This document shows, piece by piece, positions 35,541 through 44,081 of a DNA stretch of 64,000 nt (within the stretch, counting starts at the first letter, position 1; every line of letters starts with the position of its first letter). The notes beneath the pieces are model-generated. The model had not been told where the DNA came from. It did not search any database and saw only the letters and a list, made by a program, of their open reading frames with translations. The stretch covers positions 1,989,699 through 2,053,698 of the forward strand of contig NZ_KB905378.1 of NCBI RefSeq assembly GCF_000379085.1, written 5' to 3'. Both the position numbers and the translations under genes were made by a program. This stretch comes from Halomicrobium katesii DSM 19301 (GTDB lineage Archaea > Halobacteriota > Halobacteria > Halobacteriales > Haloarculaceae).

Positions 35541-35967
35541 CGCTACCTCTCGGGCCGTGGCTGGTCGGTTCCGTCACGGTCGATACCGGTAGCCCCCTCG
35601 CCGGCGTCCGGCGGACTCCTGTTTGTAACATCGCTACCATCTGTGTTGCGGTTCCACGGACTCTCGATACTGGCATTGTTATAGGGTATGTACCAGGTGG
35701 CACCGATCTCCGGCGGCGGACGCCGTCGTCGCACTCGCCGCCCGAGAACCGGCAAGCACAACGCATAAGTCCGTCGCCCGACCCGTGTGCAGTATGCGAC
35801 GGGACGCACGACTCCGTCTCGACAGGGTAGCAAGCAGTGCGTCCACGCCGCCGAAAAAGCGCAAGCGCCCCTTCTGACGGCTCGCTGCGGGCGTGGCGCT
35901 CCCGTCTCGGGCCGGTCGCTCTTTTGCCGGGTATCGACGCCTCGACCACCACTCACACACGACAGCA
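35541..35967. other. 427-bp region between deacetylase and dapA
   Basis: It contains a TATA-like GCATAAGT (35763-35770), a 27-codon Lys/Arg-rich ORF (35794-35877), and about 90 bp of GC-rich leader before dapA with short inverted repeats (CCCGTCTCGGG) and a CTCTTTTG run near 35930. The half next to the deacetylase gene shows no convincing coding sequence and probably holds its promoter. Confidence 0.55.
35794..35877 (+). CDS. 27-aa lysine/arginine-rich leader ORF upstream of dapA
   Basis: ATG to TGA, 27 codons. The peptide ends STPPKKRKRPF, with consecutive AAA and AAG lysine codons and a third one codon later. A TATA-like GCATAAGT lies 24-31 nt upstream of the ATG, which is ideal for a leaderless archaeal transcript. 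Its stop is 90 bp before the dapA start, on the same strand. Its position at the head of the lysine-biosynthesis operon makes a leader-peptide role plausible, but archaeal attenuation of this type is not established. It could also be a small basic protein or chance. Confidence 0.45.
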   Translation: MRRDARLRLDRVASSASTPPKKRKRPF

Positions 35968-36894
35968 ATGACGCACATCGACCTCACCGGCGTGTTCCCC
36001 GCGATTCCCACGCCGTTCCACGACGACGACGACCGCAGCATCGACTTCGAAACACTCCGACGCGACGCACAGCGCCTCGAAGCGGCGGGCGTCGACGGCC
36101 TTGTCCCGGCCGGCTCGACCGGCGAGTCGGCGACGATGACCCACGACGAACACATCGAGGTCGTCGAGGCGGTCGTCGACGCCGTCGACGACGTCCCGGT
36201 CATCGCCGGGACGGGGAGCAACAACACCCGCGAGGCCCTGTCGCTGTCCCAGCGGGCGGCCGACGCCGGTGCCGACGCGCTCTTGCTCATCTCGCCGTAC
36301 TACAACAAGCCCGAACAGCGCGGTCTCGTCGATCACTACCGGACCATCGCCGACGCCGTCGACTGCCCCCAGATCGTCTACAACGTCCCCTCTCGGACCG
36401 GCCAGAACATCGAGCCCGACACCGCCGTCGAACTGGCCAGCCACGAGAACGTCGCGGGGTTCAAGGCCGCGAGCGGCGACATGAATCAGATCTCCGAGAT
36501 CGTCGAGCGGACCCGCGACGAGGAGTTCTCGGTGCTGTCGGGCGACGACGGGATGACCCTGCCGATGCTCTCGGTCGGTGCGGACGGGTGTATCAGCGTC
36601 GCCGCCAACGTCGAACCCGAACGCACCTGTGCCATGGTCGGAGCGGCCGTCGCCGGCGACTTCGAGCGCGCTCGGTCGATCCACCACGAGCTCGGCCCGC
36701 TCTTCCGCGCGCTGTTCGTCGAGACGAACCCGATTCCGGTCAAGGAGGCAATGCGAATCCGCGGGTACGGGCCGGCCCACATGCGCCAGCCCCTCTCTCG
36801 GCTCGCCAGCGAACACGTCGACCGGCTCGAAGCCGTCCTCGCCGACCTCGCCGACGAGGACCTCGAAGCCGAGTACGCGGAGGCCGAGCGATGA
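35968..36894 (+). CDS. dapA: 4-hydroxy-tetrahydrodipicolinate synthase
   Basis: A 308-residue TIM-barrel aldolase that condenses pyruvate with aspartate semialdehyde in the first committed step of the DAP/lysine pathway. Schiff-base Lys166 is in GFKAASGDM, Tyr138 is in QIVYNVPSRTG, and the substrate loop AGSTGESATM is near residue 48. The ATG at 35968 gives MTHIDLTGVFPAIPTPF, the family N-terminus. Its stop overlaps the dapB start by 4 bp. A relative such as KDG aldolase is possible for this family, but the dap gene context decides the assignment. Confidence 0.95.
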   Translation: MTHIDLTGVFPAIPTPFHDDDDRSIDFETLRRDAQRLEAAGVDGLVPAGSTGESATMTHDEHIEVVEAVVDAVDDVPVIAGTGSNNTREALSLSQRAADAGADALLLISPYYNKPEQRGLVDHYRTIADAVDCPQIVYNVPSRTGQNIEPDTAVELASHENVAGFKAASGDMNQISEIVERTRDEEFSVLSGDDGMTLPMLSVGADGCISVAANVEPERTCAMVGAAVAGDFERARSIHHELGPLFRALFVETNPIPVKEAMRIRGYGPAHMRQPLSRLASEHVDRLEAVLADLADEDLEAEYAEAER

Positions 36895-37649
36895 CGCGGA
36901 TCGCCGTCTGTGGCGCGACCGGCCGGTCCGGGGCCGCGGTCGTCGAGGCCGGACGAGCCCGTGACGACGTGGAGGTCGTCGCTGGCTTCGCCAGCACGGC
37001 CGACGAGACCGACGGCCTGCCACTGCGTCCCGCCAGCGAGGCCGGCACGGTACTCGAAGAGTACGACGTGGACGCAGTCGTCGACTTCTCGACGCCCGAA
37101 GCGACGATGGACGTGCTCGCGGGCTGTCTCGACAACGGCGTCGCGCTCGCGGTCGCGACGACCGGCTTCGACGAGGCCCGGTCCGAGCGGCTACGCGAGG
37201 CCGCCGACGAGATCCCGATCCTGAAGGCGACGAACTTCTCGCGGGGCATCCAGGCCCTCCTGCGGACGGTCCGGGCGGCCGTCGGCGCGCTGGACGACTA
37301 CGACCTCGAACTCGTGGAGAGCCACCACAACGGGAAGGTCGACGCGCCCTCGGGGACGGCCAACACGATCCTCGAAACGGTCCAGGAGGAGCGCGACGTG
37401 GAGCCGGTGTACGGCCGCGAGGGCCACGCGCCCCGGGCCGACGACGAGATCGGCGTCTTCGCCCGCCGTGCCGGGGACATCCGCGGCGAGCACGAACTGG
37501 TGCTGGCGGGCAACGACGAGGTGCTCTCGCTGTCCCATCGCGCCGAGGACCGCGGCGTCTTCGCCGCGGGCGCGCTCGACGCGGCCCGGTGGCTCGTCGG
37601 CCGCGACCCCGGCTGGTACGACTTCGGTGCGGTCGTCGACGACGCCTGA
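36891..37649 (+). CDS. dapB: 4-hydroxy-tetrahydrodipicolinate reductase
   Basis: A 252-residue NAD(P)H-dependent reductase, second step of the DAP pathway. The Rossmann nucleotide site is VCGATGRSGAAVVEAG. Family motifs are VVDFSTPEATMDVL, ATTGFDEA, and the catalytic ELVESHHNGKVDAPSGTA near residue 140. The ATG overlaps the dapA stop (ATGA). The N-terminal GATGRSG lacks the second Gly of the canonical GxxGxMG, a common archaeal variation. Confidence 0.95.
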   Translation: MTRIAVCGATGRSGAAVVEAGRARDDVEVVAGFASTADETDGLPLRPASEAGTVLEEYDVDAVVDFSTPEATMDVLAGCLDNGVALAVATTGFDEARSERLREAADEIPILKATNFSRGIQALLRTVRAAVGALDDYDLELVESHHNGKVDAPSGTANTILETVQEERDVEPVYGREGHAPRADDEIGVFARRAGDIRGEHELVLAGNDEVLSLSHRAEDRGVFAAGALDAARWLVGRDPGWYDFGAVVDDA

Positions 37650-37667
37650 ACCGGTTGGTTCCGGGCC

Positions 37668-38042
37668 CTACGCCGCGTCTTCTCGCCGTTGTCGGACTTC
37701 CGGGACTGGTCTGAGCACGCCGAACAGGACGCGATTGAGCGCGAGACCGGCTCCCATCCCGATCAGGACGAGCGGCAGTACGCCGGTCGGAACCGTGTCT
37801 CGCAACATTCCCCAGCCCAGCCCCAGAATCGCGACAGTGCCGATCGCGATCAGGACCCACATCCCGGCGCGGCTGCGATCCGCCGATGCGCTCAGGAGCC
37901 CGGCGACGACGATCGCGACCACACTGATCCACCACTGATCGACGGCGAATGCGACCGTTCCGGCCAGCATGACTCCGACAGTGACGTTCCTGATCGCGAT
38001 CCCGATGTCCTGTCGGACGATTCTCTCGCTGAGATCACTCAT
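37668..38042 (-). CDS. Small polytopic membrane protein of unknown function
   Basis: A 124-residue protein with four hydrophobic helices, including ISVVAIVVAGLLSASA and GMWVLIAIGTVAILGLGWGM, and a charged C-terminus (RQRREDAA). I do not recognise the family. It converges with dapB (18-bp gap) and follows the PP-loop gene on the same strand by 35 bp, so these two form a minus-strand unit inserted into the plus-strand dap cluster. Confidence 0.75.
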   Translation of the reverse strand: MSDLSERIVRQDIGIAIRNVTVGVMLAGTVAFAVDQWWISVVAIVVAGLLSASADRSRAGMWVLIAIGTVAILGLGWGMLRDTVPTGVLPLVLIGMGAGLALNRVLFGVLRPVPEVRQRREDAA

Positions 38043-38077
38043 GTCGTGTCGACGGACTGTCGCCGGTGACATTAACA

Positions 38078-39367
38078 TCACGGACTGGCGGCCAGCCGTC
38101 GATAGATCGGGTACAGCGTCGCGTAGACGCTCGTCGGGACCTGGCGAGCCGTCGCCTGCAGGAGGCGCTGACCGAGCGGTCGAGCCGACTGCTCGACCGA
38201 CGCCCCGAAGTCGGCTTCTCGGAGCCACCCGAGCAGTTCCCGGCCACCGGGCGCGTCGATCGCCTCGACCTCGCGGGCGGCGTCCTGCAACGTCTCCCAG
38301 TGGTAGCGCTTCTGTGCCGAGAGGTGTTTCTCGCCGGACTCGAAGGTGTCTCTGATCGCCGGGACCGTCGCGGCGTCGTGGTCGTACCCGTGGTCGTTCG
38401 GATCGAGGCCGGCCAGCAGGAGCCCGACGATCGTCCGGTAGCACTTCTCGCAGTGGCTACAGTTCTGCGGGCCCTCGGCGTGGACGCACGTCCGGAGCGT
38501 GATCTCTCGGGACCGGCCGCGCACGTAGTCGGCGATGGTCTCGATCTTCTCCTGGCGGGTCGACTCGTAGCCGTCGTGGACAGCCTGGGTCCCGCTCCAC
38601 CGGACGCGGTCGTCGATCGTCGGGTGCGAGCCCCACGGACGAGTCCACTCCTCGGTGTGGGTCGCTGCGATGTACAGCCGTCCGATGTCTGCGGCCGCCG
38701 TCAGTGGCGCACACAGGCCGAGCAACCCCAGTCCGTGGCCGACGGAGCTGTACCACGCGCCGTCGAGGTACCGCTGGAAGTGGGCCTGCAACAGCGGCGT
38801 CGCGAGGAACGACAGCATGTTCGACTCGACGAAGTGCGCGTCGAGGCCCCGCTCGGCCGCGAAGTCGGCGAAGAACTCGCGGTTGCGCTGCCAGCGGTCT
38901 CGGTCTCGCATCACCCACCCTCTGACGCTGATCAGATCGGGCTGTTCGGACTCGTGGCGGACGTACGTCGCCGTCGAGTCGACGCCGCCGGTAAACAGCA
39001 ACGCGCTGCCCGCGCGCTCGCCCGGATCGCGACGGCCCTCGACGGCCTCTTCGCAGACGATCTGTCCCCCCTGCATGAAGGACGGATACATCTCACAGAG
39101 GCGCTGGCCGACGTGTCGGAGCGAGTCGAGGAACGCCGCGTCGACGCGATCGACCGCGACCGTCGCCCCCGTCGCCCAGGCGACGGGACAGACGTGTGCG
39201 AGCACCGGAACCACGAGCAGCGACTCCGGCACGGCAGCGATGTCGACGCCGTAGTCGGCGACGAAGGGGTCGTCGGTGACGAAGCGCCCGACGCGGCCAC
39301 TCGTCGTCACCGTCGCTCGCAGCGTCGTGTCCGTCGCCGTGACCTCGTCGACTGTCACGCGATTCAT
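38078..39367 (-). CDS. QueC-like PP-loop ATPase domain protein of unknown substrate
   Basis: A 429-residue protein. Residues 1-115 form an unrecognised N-terminal domain. A PP-loop ATP pyrophosphatase core follows, with ALLFTGGVDSTATYV (Thr126-Ser131). A zinc-type cluster C-x8-C-x2-C-x2-C (Cys294, 303, 306, 309; CSHCEKCYRT) matches the position of the QueC zinc site. QueC makes preQ0, but this protein is nearly twice the usual length and no archaeosine or queuosine gene is nearby, so it is more likely a paralogue that adenylates another carboxylate. I chose MNRVTVDEVTATDT as start because upstream sequence is Arg/Pro-rich and non-coding in character. The minus-strand orientation inside the dap cluster suggests insertion. 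Confidence 0.75.
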   Translation of the reverse strand: MNRVTVDEVTATDTTLRATVTTSGRVGRFVTDDPFVADYGVDIAAVPESLLVVPVLAHVCPVAWATGATVAVDRVDAAFLDSLRHVGQRLCEMYPSFMQGGQIVCEEAVEGRRDPGERAGSALLFTGGVDSTATYVRHESEQPDLISVRGWVMRDRDRWQRNREFFADFAAERGLDAHFVESNMLSFLATPLLQAHFQRYLDGAWYSSVGHGLGLLGLCAPLTAAADIGRLYIAATHTEEWTRPWGSHPTIDDRVRWSGTQAVHDGYESTRQEKIETIADYVRGRSREITLRTCVHAEGPQNCSHCEKCYRTIVGLLLAGLDPNDHGYDHDAATVPAIRDTFESGEKHLSAQKRYHWETLQDAAREVEAIDAPGGRELLGWLREADFGASVEQSARPLGQRLLQATARQVPTSVYATLYPIYRRLAASP

Positions 39368-39653
39368 CTCCCTGTCACCATCGGCCCCGCTCGCGCGTCG
39401 TCGCGGCGGTCGTTCTGTCGCCGTGATCCTTCCTGGCACTCGTCTCGCTCGCTGGATCGCTGTCGGCTCTCATCTGTCGTGGGCCGACGGTGGGTCGACG
39501 CACGCATTGTTAGTTCGACCGTATGTGCCCGTTCCCACGGCTCTCCGTCGGAAACCGTCACTTACCGGACCGTCGAGCCGTGGCGATTCGCTCCGGCGTC
39601 CGTTCGGTCGGAAACCCAGAGACGTATATCCGAGGAGGAGCAATCCCGTCCCA

Positions 39654-40484
39654 ATGAGTCTCGAAGCAGACGTACGCGACCTCTGGGAGCGCAAACAGGA
39701 CGGGCTGACGGCCGCCGACGCGACCGACGACCACCTGGCCGTCCTCGACGACTTTCTCGCCGCGCTCGAAGCCGGCGAGATCAGGGCCGCCGAGAAACGC
39801 GGCGGGGAGTGGGAGGCCAACGCCTGGGTCAAGCAGGGAATCCTCCTGAACTTCGGCCTGCGCGAGACCGTCGCCCGCCAGTACGGCGACGTTACCTACC
39901 ACGACGTGCTCCCGCTGCGCGAGACCGACGACCTGCACGAACGGGGGAGCCGCAACACGCCCGACGGGACGGTCATCCGGCGCGGTGCGTACGTCGGCGG
40001 CGACGCCATCCTCATGTCGCCCGCGTTCGTCAACATCGGCGCACACGTCGGCGACGGCACGCTCGTCGACTCCTGTGACACGGTGGGATCGGCCGCCCAG
40101 ATCGGCGACGACGTGAAGCTCGGCGCGAACACGCTGATCGGCGGCGTCCTCGAACCGGTCGAGAGCACGCCGGTCGTCGTCGAGGACGGCGTCTCGCTGG
40201 GCGCGGGCTGTCGGGTCACCAGCGGCTTCGTCGTCGGGGAGAACAGCATCGTCGGGGAGAACACGCTGCTGACGCCCCGCATTCCGATCTACGACCTCGT
40301 CGAAGAGGAAGTCATCTACGGCGAGTTGCCGCCCGAACGGCGCGCGTTCACCCGCTTCGTCGAGTCCAGCGTGAGCGACCACGCGCTCTTCGACGGCGGC
40401 GCGTACAAGCCCGCCGTCGTCGCGACCGACGTGGAAGCGGAGACCCTGGAGGCGACGGAACGAGAGGACGCGCTACGGGAGTGA
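39654..40484 (+). CDS. dapD: 2,3,4,5-tetrahydropyridine-2,6-dicarboxylate N-succinyltransferase
   Basis: A 276-residue left-handed beta-helix transferase, the committing step of the succinylase DAP branch. Hexapeptide repeats run from IRRGAYVGGDAILMSPAFVN through VGDGTLVDSCDTVGSAAQIG to VGENSIVGENTLLTP. The conserved catalytic-region segment GILLNFGLRETVARQYG is near residue 59. The ATG at 39654 (MSLEADVRDLWERK) follows a purine-rich GAGGAG and the TATA-like GTATATC. It is separated from dapB by the minus-strand insertion, so it needs its own promoter in the 286-bp divergent region upstream. Confidence 0.94.
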   Translation: MSLEADVRDLWERKQDGLTAADATDDHLAVLDDFLAALEAGEIRAAEKRGGEWEANAWVKQGILLNFGLRETVARQYGDVTYHDVLPLRETDDLHERGSRNTPDGTVIRRGAYVGGDAILMSPAFVNIGAHVGDGTLVDSCDTVGSAAQIGDDVKLGANTLIGGVLEPVESTPVVVEDGVSLGAGCRVTSGFVVGENSIVGENTLLTPRIPIYDLVEEEVIYGELPPERRAFTRFVESSVSDHALFDGGAYKPAVVATDVEAETLEATEREDALRE

Positions 40485-40748
40485 GCGACCGGCCGCCGGC
40501 ACGGCGGTAAGCCGACCGCACCCGAGCACTGTCTCGCCTTACTCGCGGCGGCCGTCGCCGACGCCGGCCACAGACGCCGCCGTTCGTCGCTCTCTGTCGT
40601 CACCCGGAGTCCCAACGCGGCCGTCCCCGTTCGAACGCCTCGCGACCGGGTAACGCGGTCGTATCGAGCGCCGGCTGGAAATCTCTGCGCATAACAAACC
40701 GTCCATCTCCGTAAGCGGGAGACGCCATAGCGCTGGCAGGACACGCTC

Positions 40749-41582
40749 ATGACAGACAGACACCGAACGGACGACAGCACAGTATTGCCGACGATGAAAG
40801 ACATCCGCCAGACGATGCGCTCGCGGCGCGACGTGCTCGCGGGCACGGGTGCAGTGATCGGTGCGGGGCTGGTCGGGACGGCCGCGACGGCCCAGGAGGA
40901 CGACGCGGCTGGCAACCAGCCCATGGAGGTTCCGTCCCAGTTCGACCAGCCCGACACGGACGTGGACGTGCTCAACTACGCGTTGACGCTCGAATACCTC
41001 GAAGACGAGTTCTACGACACGGGGCTCGAACAGTTCGACGGCGAGGCGCTGGCGAGCGCGAGCGCGCTCGAAGTGCCGGCGGATCTGCTGGTCACGTTCT
41101 TCGAGGAGATCAGCGCACAGGAACAGTCCCACACCGAGCAGCTGGCTCGCGTCATCGAGACGCTCGGCGGGACGCCGGTCAACCCGCCCGCCTTCGAGTT
41201 CGGGATCGACTCGGCCGACGCCTTCATCGCGACCGCACAGGTGCTCGAAAACACCGGCGTCGCCGCCTACGCCGGTGTGGCACCGCGCATCGAGAGCCCG
41301 GACATCCTCTCGGCCGCGCTGTCGATCCACAGCGTCGAGGCGCGCCACGCCGCGGTGCTCAACGCACTCGTCGGCGAGTCGCCGTTCCCGGACGCCTACG
41401 ATCCGGCGCTCCCCATCCCGGACGTGCTGTCGGCGATCCAGCCGTTCATGGCCGAAGAGATGGAGGAGACGCCGGAAAAAGAGCCGGGCACGGAAACCGA
41501 CGCACCGGAAGAAGAGCCGGGCACGGAAACGGAGGCGACCGACGACGGAACTGAGTCGCCGGCTGAGGGTGAGAGCGGGTAA
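40749..41582 (+). CDS. Tat-exported ferritin-like domain protein
   Basis: A 277-residue protein with a twin-arginine signal (SRRDVLAGTGAVIGAGLVGT, near residues 23-43), followed by a ferritin-like helical domain (Ferritin_2/DUF4439 type). The visible helices include VLNYALTLEYLEDEFYDTGL, LVTFFEEISAQEQSHTEQLA and LSAALSIHSVEARHAAVLNA, each with Glu/His residues at metal-like spacing. The C-terminus has a duplicated acidic segment PGTETDAPEEE/PGTETEATDD. The start is uncertain: ATG 40794 would give a shorter pre-signal region. It sits between dapD and lysA on the same strand; I know of no biochemical link with lysine synthesis. An extracellular iron- or oxidative-stress role is guesswork. Confidence 0.82.
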   Translation: MTDRHRTDDSTVLPTMKDIRQTMRSRRDVLAGTGAVIGAGLVGTAATAQEDDAAGNQPMEVPSQFDQPDTDVDVLNYALTLEYLEDEFYDTGLEQFDGEALASASALEVPADLLVTFFEEISAQEQSHTEQLARVIETLGGTPVNPPAFEFGIDSADAFIATAQVLENTGVAAYAGVAPRIESPDILSAALSIHSVEARHAAVLNALVGESPFPDAYDPALPIPDVLSAIQPFMAEEMEETPEKEPGTETDAPEEEPGTETEATDDGTESPAEGESG

Positions 41583-41725
41583 CCGCGCCTCGTCTCCCTC
41601 GCCTCGGCGAGCCGCGGTCGGTCCCTGCGTCTGGATTCCCGGACCGGAGACGAGCGGGCACACGGACCGACTACCGGCGGCCCGAAACGGAACCCTTCTT
41701 ACTCGCCCGCGCCGTGTACTCCCCA

Positions 41726-42967
41726 ATGAGTAGCGACTCGCCTCCGGTCCGTCGACTGGCGGACTGGGACCACGACCGTCTCGCCCGGCTGGCCGAGGAA
41801 CACGGGACGCCGCTGTACGTGCTGGACGTGGACCGCGTCGCGGCGAACTACCGGCGCTTCGCCGCGGCCTTCCCCGACGCGCACGTGATGTACGCCGCGA
41901 AGGCACACACCGGCCGTGCCGTCCTCTCGGGACTCCTCGAAGCGGGCGCGGACATCGAGTGTGCCGCTGCCGGCGAACTCCAGCGAGCGATCGACGCCGG
42001 CGCGGACCCCAACACGCTGCAGTACACCGCGGTCAATCCTCCCACGGGCGACCTCGACTACGCGGTCGATCTCGCCGACGAGCACCCCGGTCTGACGATC
42101 ACCGGCGGAGCCGAGGACACGTTCGACCGCCTCGAAGACCGCGGCTACGACGGTCGCGTCGCGATCCGGATCAACCCCGGCATCGGGACGGGCCACCACG
42201 AGAAGGTCGCGACCGGTAAGGACGCGAAGTTCGGCATCCCCTACGACGAGGTGCCCGCGCTCGCGGACGACCTCCGCGACCGGTTCGACCTCGTGGGGCT
42301 GCACGCCCACGCGGGCAGCGGCGTCCTGCGCGAGGACCTCGACGACCACTGCCGGGCCATCGCGAAGGTCGCCCAGCTGGCACGCGAAGTCGGGGACTCC
42401 GATCTGGAGTTCGTCGACTTCGGCGGCGGCTTCGGCGTGCCCTACCGCGAGGAGACCGAGCCCCTGGACGTGGAGACCGTCGGCGAGCGGGTCCGCGAGG
42501 CGGTCGGTGACCTCTCGGCCCGGATCAAACTGGAGCCGGGCCGCTACGTCGTGGCCGACGCCGAGTTGATCCTCACGACAGTCAACACGGTCAAGGAGAC
42601 GCCAGCGACGACGGTCGTCGGCGTCGACGCCTCGCTGGCGACGCTGATCCGCCCGGCGATGTTCGACTCCTATCACCCGATTCGCAACGTCACCGCTCCC
42701 GACCGAGAGCCACATCCCGTCTCGATCGGCGGCCCGTGCTGTACGAGCGCGGACGTGTTCGCGACGGACCGTCCGATCGCCCGCCCCGAGCGGACCGATC
42801 TGCTGGCGATCGGCAACGCCGGGGCCTACGGCTACGAACTGGCCAACCAGTTCCACTCCCAGCCCCGACCGGCCGAAGTCGCCATCGAGGACGGCGACGA
42901 GCGGGTGGTCCGCCGCCGCGAGACGATGGTCGACGTGGTTCGCGTCGAAGACGAGGCCGGAGAGTAA
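41726..42967 (+). CDS. lysA: Diaminopimelate decarboxylase
   Basis: A 413-residue fold-III PLP enzyme that decarboxylates meso-DAP to L-lysine, the last step of the pathway. The Schiff-base Lys59 is in VMYAAKAHTG, the glycine-rich phosphate site is EFVDFGGGFGVPY, the conserved HAHAGSGVLR lies near residue 193, and the catalytic Cys is in GGPCCTSADVFA. The ATG at 41726 (MSSDSPPVRR) is preferred over the GTG at 41714. Its TAA overlaps the ATG of dapE (TAATG). No dapF lies between these two genes. Confidence 0.93.
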   Translation: MSSDSPPVRRLADWDHDRLARLAEEHGTPLYVLDVDRVAANYRRFAAAFPDAHVMYAAKAHTGRAVLSGLLEAGADIECAAAGELQRAIDAGADPNTLQYTAVNPPTGDLDYAVDLADEHPGLTITGGAEDTFDRLEDRGYDGRVAIRINPGIGTGHHEKVATGKDAKFGIPYDEVPALADDLRDRFDLVGLHAHAGSGVLREDLDDHCRAIAKVAQLAREVGDSDLEFVDFGGGFGVPYREETEPLDVETVGERVREAVGDLSARIKLEPGRYVVADAELILTTVNTVKETPATTVVGVDASLATLIRPAMFDSYHPIRNVTAPDREPHPVSIGGPCCTSADVFATDRPIARPERTDLLAIGNAGAYGYELANQFHSQPRPAEVAIEDGDERVVRRRETMVDVVRVEDEAGE

Positions 42968-44070
42968 TGGCCGACGCCGCGACGTTCGACGTCGACGCTT
43001 TCCACCGCGAGGCCGTCGAGACTCCCTCCCACGACGCTGTCGACGAGATGCGCGATCTGCTGGTCGACGCGCTCGCCGACGGCGGTCACGAGGCCACCGT
43101 CGACGAGGCCGGAAACGTGCTGGCCAGCCGCGAGGCGGCCGAGGAGGGCCCTCACCTCGTCCTGAACACGCATATCGACACCGTCCCGCCTCACGTTCCG
43201 TTTCGCGAGGGCGAGGACGACGTGGTCCGAGGCCGGGGGAGCTGCGACGCGAAGGGGCCACTGGCCGCGCTGCTCGCCGCCTTCCTCCGGGCGGATGTGG
43301 GTGCTGGGCGGCTGACGCTGGCGATCACGCCAGACGAAGAGACCCACCAGACCGGTGCGGGCCACCTCGAAGAGGCGCTGTCGGCCGACGGGTACGTCGT
43401 CGGCGAGCCGACCGACCTGGACGTGTGTACCGCGGCCCGCGGCCAGTTCGAGGGGCGGGTCACCATCCACGGCGAGAGCGCCCACGCCTCCGATCCCGCC
43501 GACGGCGCGAACGCCATCCGGGCCGCCGCGCCGATCATGCAGGCCATGGAGAGCTACAGCGAGCACCACGGTCCGAGTGAACACGAGACACTGGGCCGCC
43601 CCACGCTCACCCCCTCGATGATCGAGGGCGGCGAGGCCCCCAACCAGGTGCCCGCCGAGTGTACGATCACCTTCGACCGCCGCAGCGTCCCCCCGGAGAC
43701 CAGCGACGAGTTCCCCGAACGGCTCGAAGCACACCTCGGGCAGTGGCTCCCGGACGGCATGTCCCTCGACGTGTCGCTCGTCCGGCCCGACACGCCGTTC
43801 CCCGAGGCGTTCGAGACCGACCGGGAAGCGACGCTCGTCCAGACGCTCGCCGCGGAGAGCGGCGGTGCGGTCCGCCCGTTCGGTGCCGCGACGGAGGCCG
43901 CCCACTTCGCGCCCGACGCACCGACGGTCGTCTTCGGTCCGGGCGTGCTGGCCGACGCGGAGGGCGCGGTCGCCCACAGCGAGCGCGAGTACGTCCGCCG
44001 CAGCGAGATCCACGCGGCCGCGGCGGCCGTCGAGGCGACTGTCGAACGGCTGCTCTCGACGAGCCGTTGA
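42967..44070 (+). CDS. dapE: Succinyl-diaminopimelate desuccinylase (M20 family)
   Basis: A 367-residue zinc hydrolase that frees LL-DAP from its succinyl derivative. Metal-site residues are His69 and Asp71 in LNTHIDTVP, Asp94 in RGSCDAKGPLAAL, Glu124-Glu125 in TPDEETHQTG, and Glu147 in VGEPTDLDV. The dimerisation lid carries TIHGESAHASDPADG. M20 enzymes are hard to separate by sequence, and ArgE or an acetyl-lysine hydrolase is possible. Coupling to lysA by TAATG and the presence of dapD favour DapE. Confidence 0.9.
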   Translation: MADAATFDVDAFHREAVETPSHDAVDEMRDLLVDALADGGHEATVDEAGNVLASREAAEEGPHLVLNTHIDTVPPHVPFREGEDDVVRGRGSCDAKGPLAALLAAFLRADVGAGRLTLAITPDEETHQTGAGHLEEALSADGYVVGEPTDLDVCTAARGQFEGRVTIHGESAHASDPADGANAIRAAAPIMQAMESYSEHHGPSEHETLGRPTLTPSMIEGGEAPNQVPAECTITFDRRSVPPETSDEFPERLEAHLGQWLPDGMSLDVSLVRPDTPFPEAFETDREATLVQTLAAESGGAVRPFGAATEAAHFAPDAPTVVFGPGVLADAEGAVAHSEREYVRRSEIHAAAAAVEATVERLLSTSR

Positions 44071-44081
44071 GCCTCGCGGCG

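Noticed and set aside
35687-35767. 26-codon ORF (MYQVAPISGGGRRRRTRRPR...) upstream of the lysine-rich leader ORF
   Set aside because: No TATA-like box at the proper distance, and its end overlaps the probable promoter of the next ORF.
38078-39367. Annotation as QueC (preQ0 synthase)
   Set aside because: Length and N-terminal domain do not fit, and no archaeosine/queuosine pathway gene is nearby; only the PP-loop and zinc cluster match.
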